Positions 22,626-36,331 of a stretch of DNA of 64,000 nt are shown here, one piece after another. The position numbers and the translations under genes were made by a program. Under the pieces are notes generated by a model. The model was not told where the DNA came from. It did no database searches and saw only the letters and a list, made by a program, of their open reading frames with translations. The DNA is from Kryptolebias marmoratus (lineage: Eukaryota > Chordata > Actinopteri > Cyprinodontiformes > Rivulidae): NCBI RefSeq assembly GCF_001649575.2, contig NC_051435.1, positions 3,049,381-3,113,380 of the forward strand, in the 5' to 3' direction. Position 1 is the first letter of the stretch; each line of letters opens with the position of its first letter.

Positions 22626-22959
22626 GAATCAGAACCAGAACCTGGTTTTGAGTCTTAAAGACGTTCTTTTAGTACAACCAGAAAAATGTCTGCAGTAGCA
22701 TTGAAAGAACTGCCTGAACATCTGTCCAACATCTGTCACCAGTGATAATTCTGGACTTTGTAACAATTGATTACAGAGCCAGACTCTTATTTAAGATATC
22801 TGTGAGCTTTATTTTGAAACTCCAGGTTAAAATCTTCACGTTCGTCCTCCAAGTTCTTTAAATCCTGAATTTAAAAGCTCTTATTGTGAAGGATTTATGG
22901 TGAAATAACATATTTAAAGGCCTGTTTTGGTTAAACACAATGAACCTCGTGCTCAGGTT

Positions 22960-23030
22960 GTGTGTTAGAGATGCCTCTCAGCTACTACCACTGTTATTTT
23001 AACTTTGTTATTTGTTTCAGGATTCGCTCG
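22960..23030 (+). repeat. Family A dispersed repeat, fragment 4
   Basis: GAGATGCCTCTCAGCTACTA then CCACTGTTATTTTAACT; only the core is preserved. Confidence 0.5.
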
Positions 23031-25584
23031 GGTTGGATTAACTGATGAATAATGACAAAAAAGGCTGATTGATTCTGGGTTTTCTGTTTAGTAGAGCATG
23101 AAAAATAAGAATAATGGTTTCGGAAAAGCTGCCTTCTCTGTAGAACAGCCGAAGCCTGTTGACTTTAACTGCAAGCTCTCTTATTTCAGCTGATAGTTTT
23201 AGTTTTGTTTTATTGTTTAGTCAGCACCTCTGCTGTATTCAGCTAAATATTGGGCATTAACTCCAGCTCCACTCCAAACACAAACACATCCGTCTTTTCT
23301 TTTACTTCTCTGGGTCACGTCGTTAAAAGCAATCCAATTCTCAGCGCACATTTAGGGTCTCGTTTAAAAGCGGTTTTATTGTCAACGATCCAAATCTGTT
23401 TGGTTTTTACAGCTGACAGGACGCAGCTCTTATCCGTCTTTCTTGCAGCTCATCTGCACAACCTTCACAGGAGAAAGGATCCATTTAGAAAAGTAAGCGA
23501 GCAGATTTTCATACAATAAAGACGGATGAAAAGAAAAGGACAATCCGATTTTTATTTGTGTCGTAAAAAACACCCGTAACTGCTATATATCATAGCTTCA
23601 AACTAATTTGGTATATAAGCTCTTGAATCCTGCAGCATTTCTGTTAAAAACCTTGTTTATTAGCCATTTCCACCAATTAGATCATTAAGTTTATGGTTTT
23701 TTTACATAAACACATTCCCATGGCCTCAGCACAGTAAATAAATTACATTTGGGGGGTGCTGGTGTGTAAGTTGCTCAATTCTTGTTGAATTTAAAACCTT
23801 TAATTCATTTTTAACATTCAAAATAAGCTAGTTTTGTTGTTTTAAAGCAACAATATTAGACATTAAAGCCACTAAATCAGTGCTAATTAAACCCAGCTTT
23901 GGTTAAAATGTATTATTTCTTTTGATTTAATAGATTGTCCCGAGGTGCGAGCCATTAATGTGTTACTCGCAAGGCCAGATGGTGTTTTCTTGTTTGTTTA
24001 ACAAACTTGAAGTTGTTTTGGCTGTTGCTATTCCTGAACTGTCTGCTAAAAACACCAAATAATTATTTCTTTTTACATTTAAACAAGTAGGTTCAGTGGA
24101 ACAAGTCGAAATAACGAAATTAAACTAATGTGAGGTTTTATTTTTTAGAGTGTGAGTTCTGTGAAAGTGGAAGAAACATTTTGATATAATTTACAGGTAA
24201 ATCTCACACAAAAGCGGTGATGCAACCTTAAGCAAACATTTTTAAAAAGTGCTCAGGCAGTTTTTATCACTTTATGTGATTTTATTTTTGTGCAGCGTCA
24301 TGCATCCTCTTCCACCCGGACCTGTCAGCGTTGTACTTTCTGGAAGCTCAGAATAACCTCCTCTGAGTTGTAAACTTTTGGATCAGACTCAGTAAAATCG
24401 GAGTTGAAAATCTCTTTTTCTGCACGGAGACTGAGACAGGTGCAGAGCCACCCACATGCCAAGCCCGGTGGCAAGATCTTAATGGCTTCACTCGGCAAAA
24501 GAAAATGGCCTCTCATGAATCATTGAAACTGGAGAGTTACAACTCAGTGGCAGCACCATAATGGAGTGCTTAGGAGGCGTGATGGGAAGAAGAGACCCGA
24601 ATGCTGTGGCACCAGGGCTGGGATAAACAGCATCACGAGGCTTCGTTCTCACAATCAGCCTCGTTTCACGAAGCTGCTGGTTTGTGATGCAATGAGGTCA
24701 AATCAACACTCTCAGCTGGATTTACTTCTGTTTTTTTTTTAAAATGTTGTAGCTGAATCAAACGGTCATTTCTTATTTTTATTTCTTGTCGCATGCAAGC
24801 AGAAATAAATGGGAAGTGATGAGAAAATCCGTACTTTTCAGTTCAATAAGACATCATTTGTTGAGTAATTTGGCTGTTGAAACATTTCCTTTTGGGAGTT
24901 GGCTTTATTTCTAACCAAAGTAAGTGCTTATCTGCGCTGTGACGAGTCAATGTTATCAGTTTTGTCTGCTTTAAAATGAAAATACCAACATCAGGGTGGA
25001 GTAAATGCTTTATTTCTTGAGTTACTGCACAATGCACCCAAGGGTTTTGTAACATTGGAGACTTTAATAGTCTGTTCTTTGCTGCTCTGATTTTAACCAT
25101 ATATGCACAAGGTTTCATCTGTTCCTGAGTGTCCCTGAAACATAATAATTACACGCTTGTTTGCAGAGATTTAAAGTGTCTCTTATTTTATAGTTGTGAA
25201 CGGGTGACTGGATGAGCACCGAATGTAAATGACTGAAATGAATAAAAGACTTTCGTAAAACTTTGCTGAGAAAGAAATTGCAGGTGAAATAAACAAACAA
25301 ACAAAAAGAATAACCTTCAAAATTTTTAAACATGGCAATTAGAGTCAGAACTCCAGGACACGACAGCCAAGGAACAGAAAACCAAACCAGACGCCCGAAC
25401 TTTTAAAGAAAACAGAATGCTTCAATAAAGCATTACTTACAAACTCAAACAGTTATTTCCCAACTTAATTAAATCAACCAGACTTCAAATTAAAAGCCTA
25501 GACTTCCCTGAAGGGTTGTTTATCAGCTGCTGCCTTAAATGCCTAAGTTTTAAATCAGCTGTAGGTGTGCATCCAATCATTACA
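23031..25584. other. Unassigned non-coding sequence
   Basis: No exon or recognised repeat. Domainless ORFs on both strands. The interval 24400-24720 is non-repetitive and has higher GC than its flanks. Confidence 0.45.
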
Positions 25585-25830
25585 CTGAGAGTTTCATTCA
25601 AATCCATCCATTGGGCCATGAAATATTTTGCTAACAGACTCTAATAGCTGATAGCAAATATCTCACATGGTGAGTTAGTGCTCAGAGTATGTGTTGGGGA
25701 TCAGTTTCAGCTACTACCACAGCTAAATATCTGTAAAATTGACTGAATTATAACCATTTTTGTGTTTAAGCAAACCCACTCTCACTCAGGGGAGCTCCAT
25801 CATTTGCAAAGTTCAGAATCCATCATATCA
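25585..25830 (+). repeat. Family A dispersed repeat, copies 5a/5b
   Basis: First the 3' portion of one copy (TTCATTCAAATCCATCCATT, ATGAAATATTTTGCTAACAG), then the core of another (TTTCAGCTACTACCACAGCT, ATCTGTAAAATTGACTGAAT). Two fragments lie end to end. Confidence 0.65.
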
Positions 25831-28800
25831 GATTCGGGTGATCTATCGGTGGCTAAAAAGCAAAAAGGTCCAGAAAAATCAATGCCCTGTGTGGGCTAAT
25901 AAATGTCTAACGTAACCAGTTTGGTCTGTTTGTAGTAATTACTCACTCTGATGTCAAATGTGAGACTCTTTGGAAGATAAACTCAGGGCTAAACCCGGCG
26001 TGACTCATGCTGCGGTGAAAAGTTACTCTTCTCTCTGCACTGTCTGCAGAGCAATCCTCAAAACCGTAGTTTGCAGTCAGGTTTTTGTGTCAGTGCTTGG
26101 TTTAAACAACAATGAGCTCCACTTTCACTGAAATTACTGCAACACCGAGAAGAGGACAAACAAATGGCAGCACTTATAGAGTGTTTAAGCTGATTGACGA
26201 CATTAAAAACGGGAAACATAGCTGGTCAGAAGTTATGTCTTAAAGTGTAATGTAGTGGTCTTAAATTAAAACTTAGCAAGGTCCAGAATATGTCCAATAA
26301 ATACAGATGACACCAGATGGCTACATACTACATAATAAGACACCATTTTTCCTCGTGGTTCAACATTAAATCAGACCAATTCATTCCTGTTTTAGGTCAG
26401 TTAGGATTCCTAAATTGCCGTAAATGCTAGAAAATCCTGTTTTTGTGTTTGCAGAAATGCCTCATAGTATTTTACAAATTTTGTCTGCATCATACAGCTA
26501 CCATGATAGCACCCAGTTCCCAATTAATTTGCATATTTTGATGCATTTTCTTTATAGTTTTAAAAGCAGCAGGAAGATTAGCGAATCAAAAATCATAACA
26601 GAACTAAAAAAAAAAAAAGATTATCTGAATTTGAATGGTAATAAAGACGCTTCAATGGTTCTGCATCAACAGCCTTAATAAGTTAGATGTTCTTTGAGGC
26701 TTTATGAGGTTTCTGTGAGAGGAAACAAGCTAATGAAATGTCCTGTAAGGCTTTAAAATCAGTGATGGACTTTTATAGTTTCGTTTTTACTCCCTTCATT
26801 TGTTTCCTCTCGACATCACAGCGTCACGCCTCAGACGATGTGAGGTTCAGTTAAACTTATTTACTCATATGGATGTTTTATTCCCTGGATAATCGTGCCG
26901 ACTGACAGAGGAGTTATTCTGGGGCCTGCAGGCCGTTGATAACAGCACAAAGTGGTCGTGTCTTTTAAGACAGTCAATTAAAACTGCAGAGATGGGGGCT
27001 CTGAAAGTGAGTGAGGTGTTTTAAGTTAACTGACTGGTTTTAGTATCGGAAGGGCAAAATTACAGGAGAAAAATCAGAAACTGTCTCGAATTTTATGCTA
27101 ACAAGGTGAGGTTTAATTAAAATAAAGGAGATGAGACATCCGCCTATAAATTTAAATTAAAGTACTCCAAGTTTTCCCACTTTGGTCGAGTTATAAAGCA
27201 TGAAATAAGCCTCAAAGCTCCAGCTTGTTCTCTTTTATGTTTTGCCAAAGGAGCACAATAATGAAAGTAATAACATCTCAAACACACAGCCGCTCTTCAG
27301 AGCAGTAATAGAGATTTGATTTACTTAGATCTGCCTTCTGGGTCTGAGCTGCCTGAGGCCACTTTCTTCACTCAGTAACAAATGGCTTCTCATATCGCCT
27401 TTTTTTTTTTAGCAATATTTTCTGATAGGTTGTACGATTCTTTTATCTCTCACACACAAACAGTGAGTGCACGGAGGAACTAAATTACAATGTAAGTATG
27501 CATCATTAGAAGAAAACCGGTTTGGGTAATACGACTGCCTTAACCCAGATCCGAACTGAAAATATTATCAGGATAATAAGATAAAAGTCTGGAAGCATAA
27601 AGAAACGTAAAAATAACCCGACAGAATTCATCTGTCTTTGAGGTCACGGAAGCTGAATAACCTGAAGTTCCCAGAATAATACGAAACCTTAAAGAATCAA
27701 AGTACAACAGCACCACTGGAGGATTTATAGAACAAGCATTAGAAACATACAGTTCATTTTAACACCATACACTCTCAGAAACATTTTAACTTGAATAAAA
27801 CAAATTGGAGGGTCAGGTTAATTAATTAAAGATAAACATTGGCTCCTTTATTCCCATTTCTCTGGTGTTCTTTTATTTCTGACACTATTTTAGATTTTCT
27901 AATTCTCCCACAGCTTCGCTAAAACCCAAGCAAAACAATACATCTCGACTGGGAATAGTGCCCTTCGACTTCTGGTAGCAACAGAGATGCAATCTGAAGA
28001 AAGTTTTCCTCGGAGACAATGAGATTTTGTTGAATCGGCAGCTCAGACTTCACAGAAAGTTGAACTTTCCAAGACTGAACTGGTATTTTCATCTCCAACA
28101 ATGTTTTTTTTAAACAATCCCAGTTCAAGTTTGATGATTTTAGGAGGTTTTACCGCAGAATAACTTTTAATCTGCCTAAACTTTCCCAAAATCTTTGCAA
28201 ACAAACTTCTTATTCCCACAGATTTTACACTTCTCATTCAGTTTATACATCAAAACGTAGGTATTTTTTTGTCTTCTTCTTCTCTTGCTGTTATATAACC
28301 TATGGTTTTCTCTCGAATCCTCCCAGAGGTCAAAGTGCACACACCCAAACTCTCATTACCTTCCACTGTATCAGAGTTACAACTTTTTAACTTCATAAAA
28401 CACTGTAAACATGTAACGATTGACATATGTGACCATCAGACACTTCTGTCACTTACAGATGCAGATAAATTTGTTGTTTTTTTTCCATAATAATTTTTAA
28501 AAAACCCAAAAAAATCACTGATGTGACCAGAGCTAAAAAGTCCCCGTTTTCTCTCATCAGTCTCAAAAACTTTGGGGCTGGTCAACGTGAACTTTGGTGA
28601 ATTCTTGTCAAAACTTCGGCCATTTTATCTGATTAGATTGCTACAAAATAAAAGTCCCAAATTCCTGCTGGGATTTAGAGAAGTCAATGGATATAATGTC
28701 AATGTTTCTTAAGAACTTTTCCAGTTCGATTGCTTTATGGCAGCAAGAATCCACCTGAATATATCACACACTTTAATCCGTTTAATCCAAACTACTGAAT

Positions 28801-29780
28801 GCATCACCTTCCCCTGCAAACAGTTTTCCTCCTCACATTTTAACAAGAAGTTCCTCCAGTTTTGTTGCTGCAGAAGCTGCTGAATCAGGAGTTCTGCTGA
28901 AAGGAGGCGAGTTCCTTTCAGGTGAGCCGGATCGGAGCAGCCGATGAGAGGAGCTCTCGGTCGTTTTCATCTCAGCAGGACCTCCAGCTCTGGATCTTTG
29001 TGCAGCAACACACCATCCGGCTGCGAGATTTAAGTGCACGGCTTTAAGGCTTAAAAAGAAATGTAAATGTTAAACTATTTTTTAAAGCCTCGCAGGGAGA
29101 AAATAAGATAATTACACCAATTTGTGGAAGCAGACACTGTTTTCTGCTGTTAATTGGAATGTTATGGTCTGTGGTTTCTGGATATTTTCCTTCTTTTTAT
29201 AACTTTGAACTTTAAGGAGTTTTGCTTCACTTGTTTTATGTAGCAGCGTCTGTTGTCACCTGGTCCAGAGTTTTAATCACCACACCTGCAGCGCTGTGAT
29301 CTTTCCTCAGCACACTTCCTGTTCCCACCGCCTTCCTGGCAAATCTTTGTTGTTTTGTCCCTGTGGATGTGTTGTTCTGGGTCTAACACTCTGGTTTTAT
29401 GTTTGTGTTTCTGCAGCAGCAGCATTTCTTTTGCTCTTTAAAACAAATTGAATAATTCTTGTCATCTTCCTGCCTCCTGTGCTGCATCAGTCCGACTCAC
29501 GACACGAAGAACTTCAAGACGACATTTTTAAATTTCTGAATTTAGCAAAACAACATCACTGTATTTCTAAAAGTCATCAGCACATTCTAAGAGTTTACTT
29601 GTTTCAGAACATGTTCAAATGAGCCTGGTAAAGTTTTGAGGTTTAAGATGTTTTTATCTGAGAACAGCTCAGAATAATGAGGTGAAAAAAGCCATTCTGC
29701 TGGAACCTAAGAGGTTTTAAAAATAAGTTTTCAGCTTCTTAGTGCGGAACAAGTTGCACCATTTCCCCTCGAGGGCGAGC
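25831..29780. other. Unassigned non-coding sequence
   Basis: No exon signals found. 28830-29040 is somewhat CpG-rich but lacks donor or acceptor consensus around an open frame. 29195-29520 contains text resembling the promoter-like part of the LTR-like fish repeats, but I could not align it to the two clear copies in this window. Confidence 0.4.
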
Positions 29781-29784
29781 TGTA

Positions 29785-29892
29785 TGTGTGTATTGCTCTG
29801 TACTGATATGAATGTGGATTTATTTTTGTTGCAGATTGCACTGAGATGGCTTCTGTTGTGAACTGGTGTTGTATAAATAAATCGAACTGAAA
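29785..29892 (+). repeat. LINE 3' tail (L2-like)
   Basis: GCACTGAGATGGCTTCTGTT, then GGTGTTGTATAAATAAATCG. The TATAAATAAA ending after a GT-rich stretch is the common 3' end of fish L2/Rex-type LINEs. No coding part remains. Confidence 0.5.
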
Positions 29893-31079
29893 TGCATTGA
29901 TAGAAAACATGCCATTTCCTTTGCTTTAAGCTTTTCTATAAAATTTAAAGACACTGAGGTCAAACTCAGCTCTTAAGACCCATTTATGTTAAATACTGAT
30001 ATGTATAAAAGCAAAACCTTAGACAAATATGGTCTTTTCTTTTGTTCTTAAGGTAAAAATACCAATAAATGTCAGCTTATTATAGATGCTTGGTTTGTTT
30101 TTATGGTTCTTTAGATTGTAAAGCTTGCAGACCCCTGCTCTGACCTAAAAAATGAAGACATTAAAATAAAAACAGTTTCTGTCAGTAGATAAAGATATCT
30201 GCTGGGAACAGCCTGCAGGGGATCATGCTTTGCTGCACTGAGGCAGAATATGAGCCAGCGGAGTGTCTTAATGTTGTCTGCTCGTTGCTATTTTAACTCT
30301 GCAGCGTCTCTGAGTGACTGAACTCTCTCGGCTGCGATGTTTGAACGTTTCTGCATGGTTTGACTCCACTAACCGGGTCAGACGTGGAGCCGGGACTTTT
30401 TGAATTCGATTCCTGCTCGTGTGTGACGCAGCCTCATCCGTCAGAGCCCTAACGTGTTGGAGCTCAGCTGTCGCAGCTTGTTGTCTGCGTGATGAATCCA
30501 GACCCACCTGGGAAACAAAGACACAGAATCCCAGTCGAGATGCATTATTTAAAGCTGTTGTCTCTGATTCACCGTCGGGCTGGATGCAGAGAAACAGACG
30601 ATCAAAGGGCGCAGTGAGATGACCTTTCATCAACGTAATGGTCGGCTGGCTCTCAGCGTGTGTGTTGGTTTATCTTTATTCTGGAAACATTTATTGTGCA
30701 GGCCTCAGTAATGGAAGAAGCAGAATTAAGCACTCAGGTTTATCGTCGTTGAAATTTGTCTTGCTTTAAGTGTGAATTACAGCACATCTTTGAAGTGTTT
30801 CATATTTAGACTGAGGCGCTTTCTATAAAGGATCAGTTCACATTTTTCTCATCATTTCTCAGCCTTGCAGCTCAGACACAGGAGACGAGACACTTTATAT
30901 TAGAGACTTCTGGATAATTAAAAGGCATTTTCATGCATCCAGTTAGAAAATCCCAATAAACAGCCTCGGTTAGCCTGCTGTGTCGGCTCAGGCTGCAATG
31001 CATCATGGTCCATTTCCACAGATGCAGTGTTCAGCTTCTGCACCAGAATTACTGAACCATGTGACCAGCTCATGGTCAC
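29893..31079. other. Unassigned non-coding sequence
   Basis: The overlapping ORFs on both strands at 30268-30633 show no domain and no splice context. Nothing else recognised. Confidence 0.4.
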
Positions 31080-31255
31080 AGCGCTGCAAAATGGCCGACT
31101 GATGATGTAGTGAATGAATGTACATTTTGAACACAGGCGCCGCCCAATTCAAGATGGCCACCACAGCTAATGAACCTTAACAGACACAAAAGCATCATTT
31201 TACAGATATTAAGCTGAAATTTGTTGTGGCAGTAGCTGAGTGTAATCCCCAACAT
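31080..31255 (-). repeat. Family A dispersed repeat, copy 6 (minus)
   Basis: The reverse complement gives CTCAGCTACTGCCACAACAA, then ATATCTGTAAAATGATGC and GGTGGCCATCTTGAATTGGG, the standard order of the family. Confidence 0.7.
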
Positions 31256-34200
31256 TCCTTAATTTAATATTTTTATAGTTTTAATTTTGAGTTGAGTCTT
31301 TGGTCATTTAAACTTTCTCTGCAGCCATGAACTGCTTCTGATCCTTTTAGAGACTTCTTATGAACTTGTAGATATTAGTATTTTATTATTTTAAACACAA
31401 GTTTTTTAAATTAACCATCTTAAAGTCAGAGTTTGCTCAGTAAAAACACAAACTGCAGCTGAGCGGTCTTTTTGGGGGACCTGCTTTCCTTTAGGAGCTT
31501 TTACAACACCAGAAATTTCTTCTTAATGTAATCTTTTAGATCAGGCTTTCTGAAGAGTTTTTCTTTAGACTTTGGCTGCCTTTTCACTCAGTTCCAAGAC
31601 AAACAAGTCGAGGACAGAACAGGAAATGTCAATAAAACGCTGTAATGTTTGACAATATTTGTTATCTTCAATGGGTTTTTTTTATACATTCCACAGAAGA
31701 AACATTAAAACAAACTGTGTTTTTGTGACAGGCTGGGAGCAAAGACAGATTCATCTTAAAATGTGTTTTTGTTCTTGTTAAGTTGTCTGTTATGTGTCGA
31801 TACCACTGTGGTTCATCCCTTGAGTTTAGGAGCCTTTTTATGTTTGAATGGACTGAAAAAGTCAGAAAATCCTGCAGGAAGTCTGTAGATCTGCTGATCA
31901 GGACCACTTTAAAACTGGCTGCTTGGAAGGAAGGGTGACAGGGATAATATAAGAAAAGTAAACATAAAATGAGAGACGCAGTAAAGCTTTCAGATTTCCC
32001 TGCTGGGAAACAAAGCGAGGGTTATTTTTCCTCTGTTCTGGTTTGCTTGTGAATAACTGAGCCCGAACCCGTCCTCCGTCTCTGTGGGCTTTGACCAAAC
32101 ATGCTCGCCACACAAGATGGCACCAGCAGGCGAGGAACGCGTGGAATTAGAAATCCCATTACGAACGGGTCCGCTGATAAGGCGGAGGAGCACGCGGCGC
32201 TCTGAGCGATTCCCAATTTCACACCTCGATTTCCATTTTACTGCAAAAACCGGAGAGTGGAGGGAAAGTGAAGAACAGAGCAGATTCTGTTTAAGAAAAG
32301 CAAACTGAACCTGAGAAAACTGTGCAGACAGGAAACATATCACTGCTGTCAGCTGCTGTTTGTTTCATCTGCTCCATATTTGAGCTGGCATCTGTAGAAA
32401 TACTCGCCATAAATGAGTAAACTTTGTTTCTAGGAAGTTAAAAATGTTGCGTAACTTTCCTTGTTTTGGTCTTTTATCTTAATGCATCATAGAAAAGGAA
32501 GATAAACTCAGAAAAGTGAGACGGAGGTAGGAGTCATTTGAAGGGAAGGATCCTGATTTCACCTCCTGACGGATGAATCGGGTCAAATTAACACTCATTC
32601 TTATGATTCTCCACCTCTTTTTGTTGCTTTACTCTGTAAAAATCATCAGTCCTAACTTACAAAATAACCTAAACCATCATCTAATTGCCATTTCTGGATT
32701 AATTTAGCTGTTTTCTTTTTTCTCATATCGATGTTTGATGTGTCTTTAAGTTTAGACCTGATGCCAGCTCATATATGTGTTTGTTCACCTGCAGAAACAA
32801 CCAAAGTGACTGAAACAGTGGAGATCTTTATGGAAGAGCTGAAGGATGTATTTGTTGAATCGAGTGCAGATAAAAAGTATCTGAACGCCGAGCTCTGTCA
32901 CCTCCCTGCTTGTTTATCGACTTTTCTATTTTTATTCTTCTGTTCCTGCCTCCAGGACACTGAACATTACCTGATTCTTCATTTCTGTAATCTCTCCTAC
33001 CTCTGTGGCCTGTGCTCCAACTTCTTTCTTTCTTTTAACTTTTGATAATAGCTTTCCTTTCACCTTCTCCAACTAGAAGATTCTGATGATCTGCAGACGC
33101 AGGGAGGTGTTTAACGGGGAGGGCTGATGACCGGGACGAGGAGCAGCTGTGGAGGGATGGGTCAAATAAAAATGAAATACAAAATTAAAACAACAAGACA
33201 TGTGACTAACTACACAACAACAACAAAACTGAAACTATAAAACATTAAAAACAACTGCAGCCTTTGTAAAACTAGAATTTAGATACCAAGAAATAAAACT
33301 ATTTGAGCGAAACAACTCTTTGTTTGCTTGCTAGTTGTGCACGCTGCAGGTGCAAATGAAAAAGTGAACTTTTGTTTTCTGTAAGAAGAAAATCTTGAGA
33401 ATAAAAATGTGATTCAGGCTGGTGAAGTGCAGTGATTGGCAGTCTGATTGCTCGAAGGTGTAGGCTCCTGATTCTGGCCTGTAGGCTGCCTGCCTCTCGA
33501 TAAAGTGCGCGTTGTGCTTTATTTATTTTATTTTATTACAGAATCAGTCATGCACATAAAAAAAACAACTGATTGGATTGAAAGAAAATGGGGAGAATTT
33601 ACAGTAATGGCACGAGTTTTGTCCCAGCAGGGTCTCGTTCTGCAGTTCCTGAAATCAGATAAATTTTTAAAAGTCAACAGAAACGAGGGAGGATCTGCGT
33701 TCCTCCTGAAAGATGTGAAACTTTTCCCCTCTAACTGCAGGAAAAATGGAAGAGAAATTAATTTGTCCCAAACCAAATCAGGGGTTGTTATCTGCGGGCA
33801 GAGGGGTGATGGTGATCTCTAAGGGGTGAATTATGACTCATCTCTCAGAGGCCAAATTGTTTTCCAGCACATTATTTAGGATGTGCGTTTGGAGAGCCTG
33901 CTCTGAGGCCTCCGTGCAGCTGGCAGCGCCGCCGCCGCAGGACAGCACTTACTCATTACTCAGCTCAGCCATCGATTTTCCTCCCGCCTCAGAAGATGCT
34001 CGGGAGCACACATCAACAGCTTTCAATGCAGGCCGCCGGCTCTCTGAAGGACGTTTTGTCATGACAACATTTTCAACTCGCAGATAAATTTCACTCCGGC
34101 TCTTTCTTGTTTTTCAAACACCGCTGGCCTCGATTCTCTTCTTTTCTTCCTCCGTTTTCAGTGAAGATGAAAGCTGATAATAAAAAGCTTTAATTACACC

Positions 34201-35479
34201 ACAGACATCCTCTTAAAGTTAAAGTTCAGATCATTTGAAGTGTGGTTCCATGGACAAATGATGAACTACTAATAGTTGTAGTTAGCTCTTTGGTTGACCT
34301 CAGCTGAATGATGGTTGCTGGCACTGATGATTCACAATATTTATTGGACCAATTGTTGATCCTTGAACACTAAACACACCATGAGAGCCATAGAAAGAAA
34401 CAAGGTAAACATACAATTAGTTATTTGCTCCTACATGCACAAAAGAAATTCTCATTCAGAGTCATATTGCCTACAATTAGCTCCTATTAAACATATCCAA
34501 ATGTACTTTTCCTGTTCGTTGTTTCACTTAAAATAAGACAACAAATTTAGGTACAGCTTTCACAATAAAACAGTTTACAGGCTTTACCTTTGCCATCAAT
34601 AATTATACACACACACACCAAATAAAAACTCTGCCCATGCAAAAACATCATAAAAAATAATGAACTATTAAAATATCCAGTGCCTGCTGTCATCCAGGAG
34701 CTTAATCTGAGTTTATTATAAGTAACTTCACCCTTTTCTAAACTCTTTCCTCTTCTGCTAACTGAAAAAAGCATCGATTTTCAAAATGAAAAGAAACTTA
34801 TTTAAACAAAGACCAATTAAAACATGCGGAACAATACCAAAAGTCATTCACAATTATTTTAGAGAAGCAAAAAAAAAGATTTTTGTTTGAATTGGCACCT
34901 TTTAAATTTTTGTCAAACTTCAGAACAATCGCTTTGAGCATCACATCTTAAGTTTCTTCCCCATTTACAATAAGAGCTGTGAAATTCCTAAATATTTTAC
35001 AAGCTAATCAATCAGGAGCCTGATCAAAAGCGCCGTATATTATCACGGCTCCCGTGAGAGCTGCTGCTTAACAAGGTGAGGCGATGTGGGGCTGACATTT
35101 GCGCGCCATCATCGGTGTGATTTTTACTGCAGATTGGCTCATTAGGAGCAATCACACCATGTAAGACTGCAGGAAAATGAGGTTTGCACTCAGGCTGCTT
35201 ACAAACACAGTGAATCTTTGATGAACTTTTCTCTGCTGCCTGGTTACAAAAACACACAACAAACCTGCATCATAAAATCATATTTCCCCACCTGTTTTCC
35301 GGTTAATTAAATGTGATGAATTGTTTCTTTAATGCTTGTTCATTCAGGTCAATGAGCTTCAGATGAGAGCGCGTCAGTGTGGTTGTGTGTGCGCGGGGTA
35401 ATTAATTACTATTTGAAGAGGAGAGTGGGAAGAATTCGGTGGAAAAATGGGTTGTTTTCTTTGCCAAATGTTGTCAAAA
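31256..35479. other. Unassigned non-coding sequence
   Basis: No gene is supported. 32030-32300 and 33880-34090 are locally GC/CpG richer. 34990-35270 is a non-repetitive block that looks selected but cannot be tested here. A possible acceptor at 32795 is discussed under rejected items. Confidence 0.4.
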
Positions 35480-36331
35480 TACACAGCCCCGAAATTAAAA
35501 TTAAAATTCACAAACCCATATTTTATTTACAGTGGAACACAGCAAACATATCAAAGGTTTAAGCTAAGAAGTTGTACTTTTTTTGAGAAAATAAAGGTCA
35601 GTTTGTATTTGATGGTAGCAACACGTCACTTTAGAGATGTTCCAGATGTTTCCCTCTGTGCAGCATCTCCATCAGTCTGTAAACATCTGGACCTGAGGAG
35701 AGCAGCTGGATGGGAGCAGATGTTGTTCTAAAACCTGCACCAATGCACCCCCATACCATCAGAGAGGCAGGCCGACCTCAGAACAGTTCTCTTTGGTCCA
35801 GAGGAGACACATCTGTTCACATCTGGCTTCTTCTTTGCCTGATAGAGCTTTAAGCAGCACGGTGAACTGTGTTTACAGACAGTGTTCCTGAGCAGAACCA
35901 GAACCAGCCTTGACCTTTGACCTCAGAGTTTCCTACAGATTCTTCCGATCTGTTGATGATATTCAGTCTTCCCAATTTTTTAGTGAGGAACATTATTCTG
36001 ACATTTTTCCATTTTTAGAAGCTGTCTTCAGCTGAACCTCTGACCATCTTCTGACAGATTCAACCTCTAAAATCCTCTTTTTATCCACACTGTTGCTAAA
36101 TAACCTAATTAATTACAAAACCCTCCTCCAGATGTTTATTTTACATGCTTTTGCTGCCCCTGTGTTTCTCCCATCAAACTAAAATTACCTTTTTGTTTGT
36201 TTAAATATTAAATAAGTTTACTATGTTCCAGTGTGAAGAAAATGTGAGTTTATGAGATCTGTAGACCTTCGCATTCTGTTTTTTATTTACACTTTAGACA
36301 ACAGCTCAACATTTCCGGAGTGGGGCTTGTA
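35480..36331 (-). mobile_element. Tc1-like element, internally deleted, both ends present
   Basis: The left end TACACAGCCCCGAA and the right end (reverse complement TACAAGCCCCACTCCGG) form imperfect terminal inverted repeats starting at TA, as Tc1 elements do. Minus-strand translation around 35740-35790 gives GRPASLMVWGCIGAGF, the Tc1 LMVWGC block. Further remnants follow in order (CTTCTTTGCCTGATAGAGCT, CAGATTCTTCCGATCTGTTG, GAACATTATTCTGACATTTT, TTGCTGCCCCTG). At about 850 bp it is well short of a typical 1.6-1.9 kb autonomous Tc1, and the reading frame is broken. It shares the family with fragments at 16490, 22320 and 43673. Confidence 0.8.

Noticed and set aside
32796..32876. Possible plus-strand exon after TTCACCTGCAG encoding ETTKVTETVEIFMEELKDVF
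   Set aside because: The acceptor is plausible, but the only donor (AAAGTATCT) is weak, no partner exon is seen and no domain is recognised.
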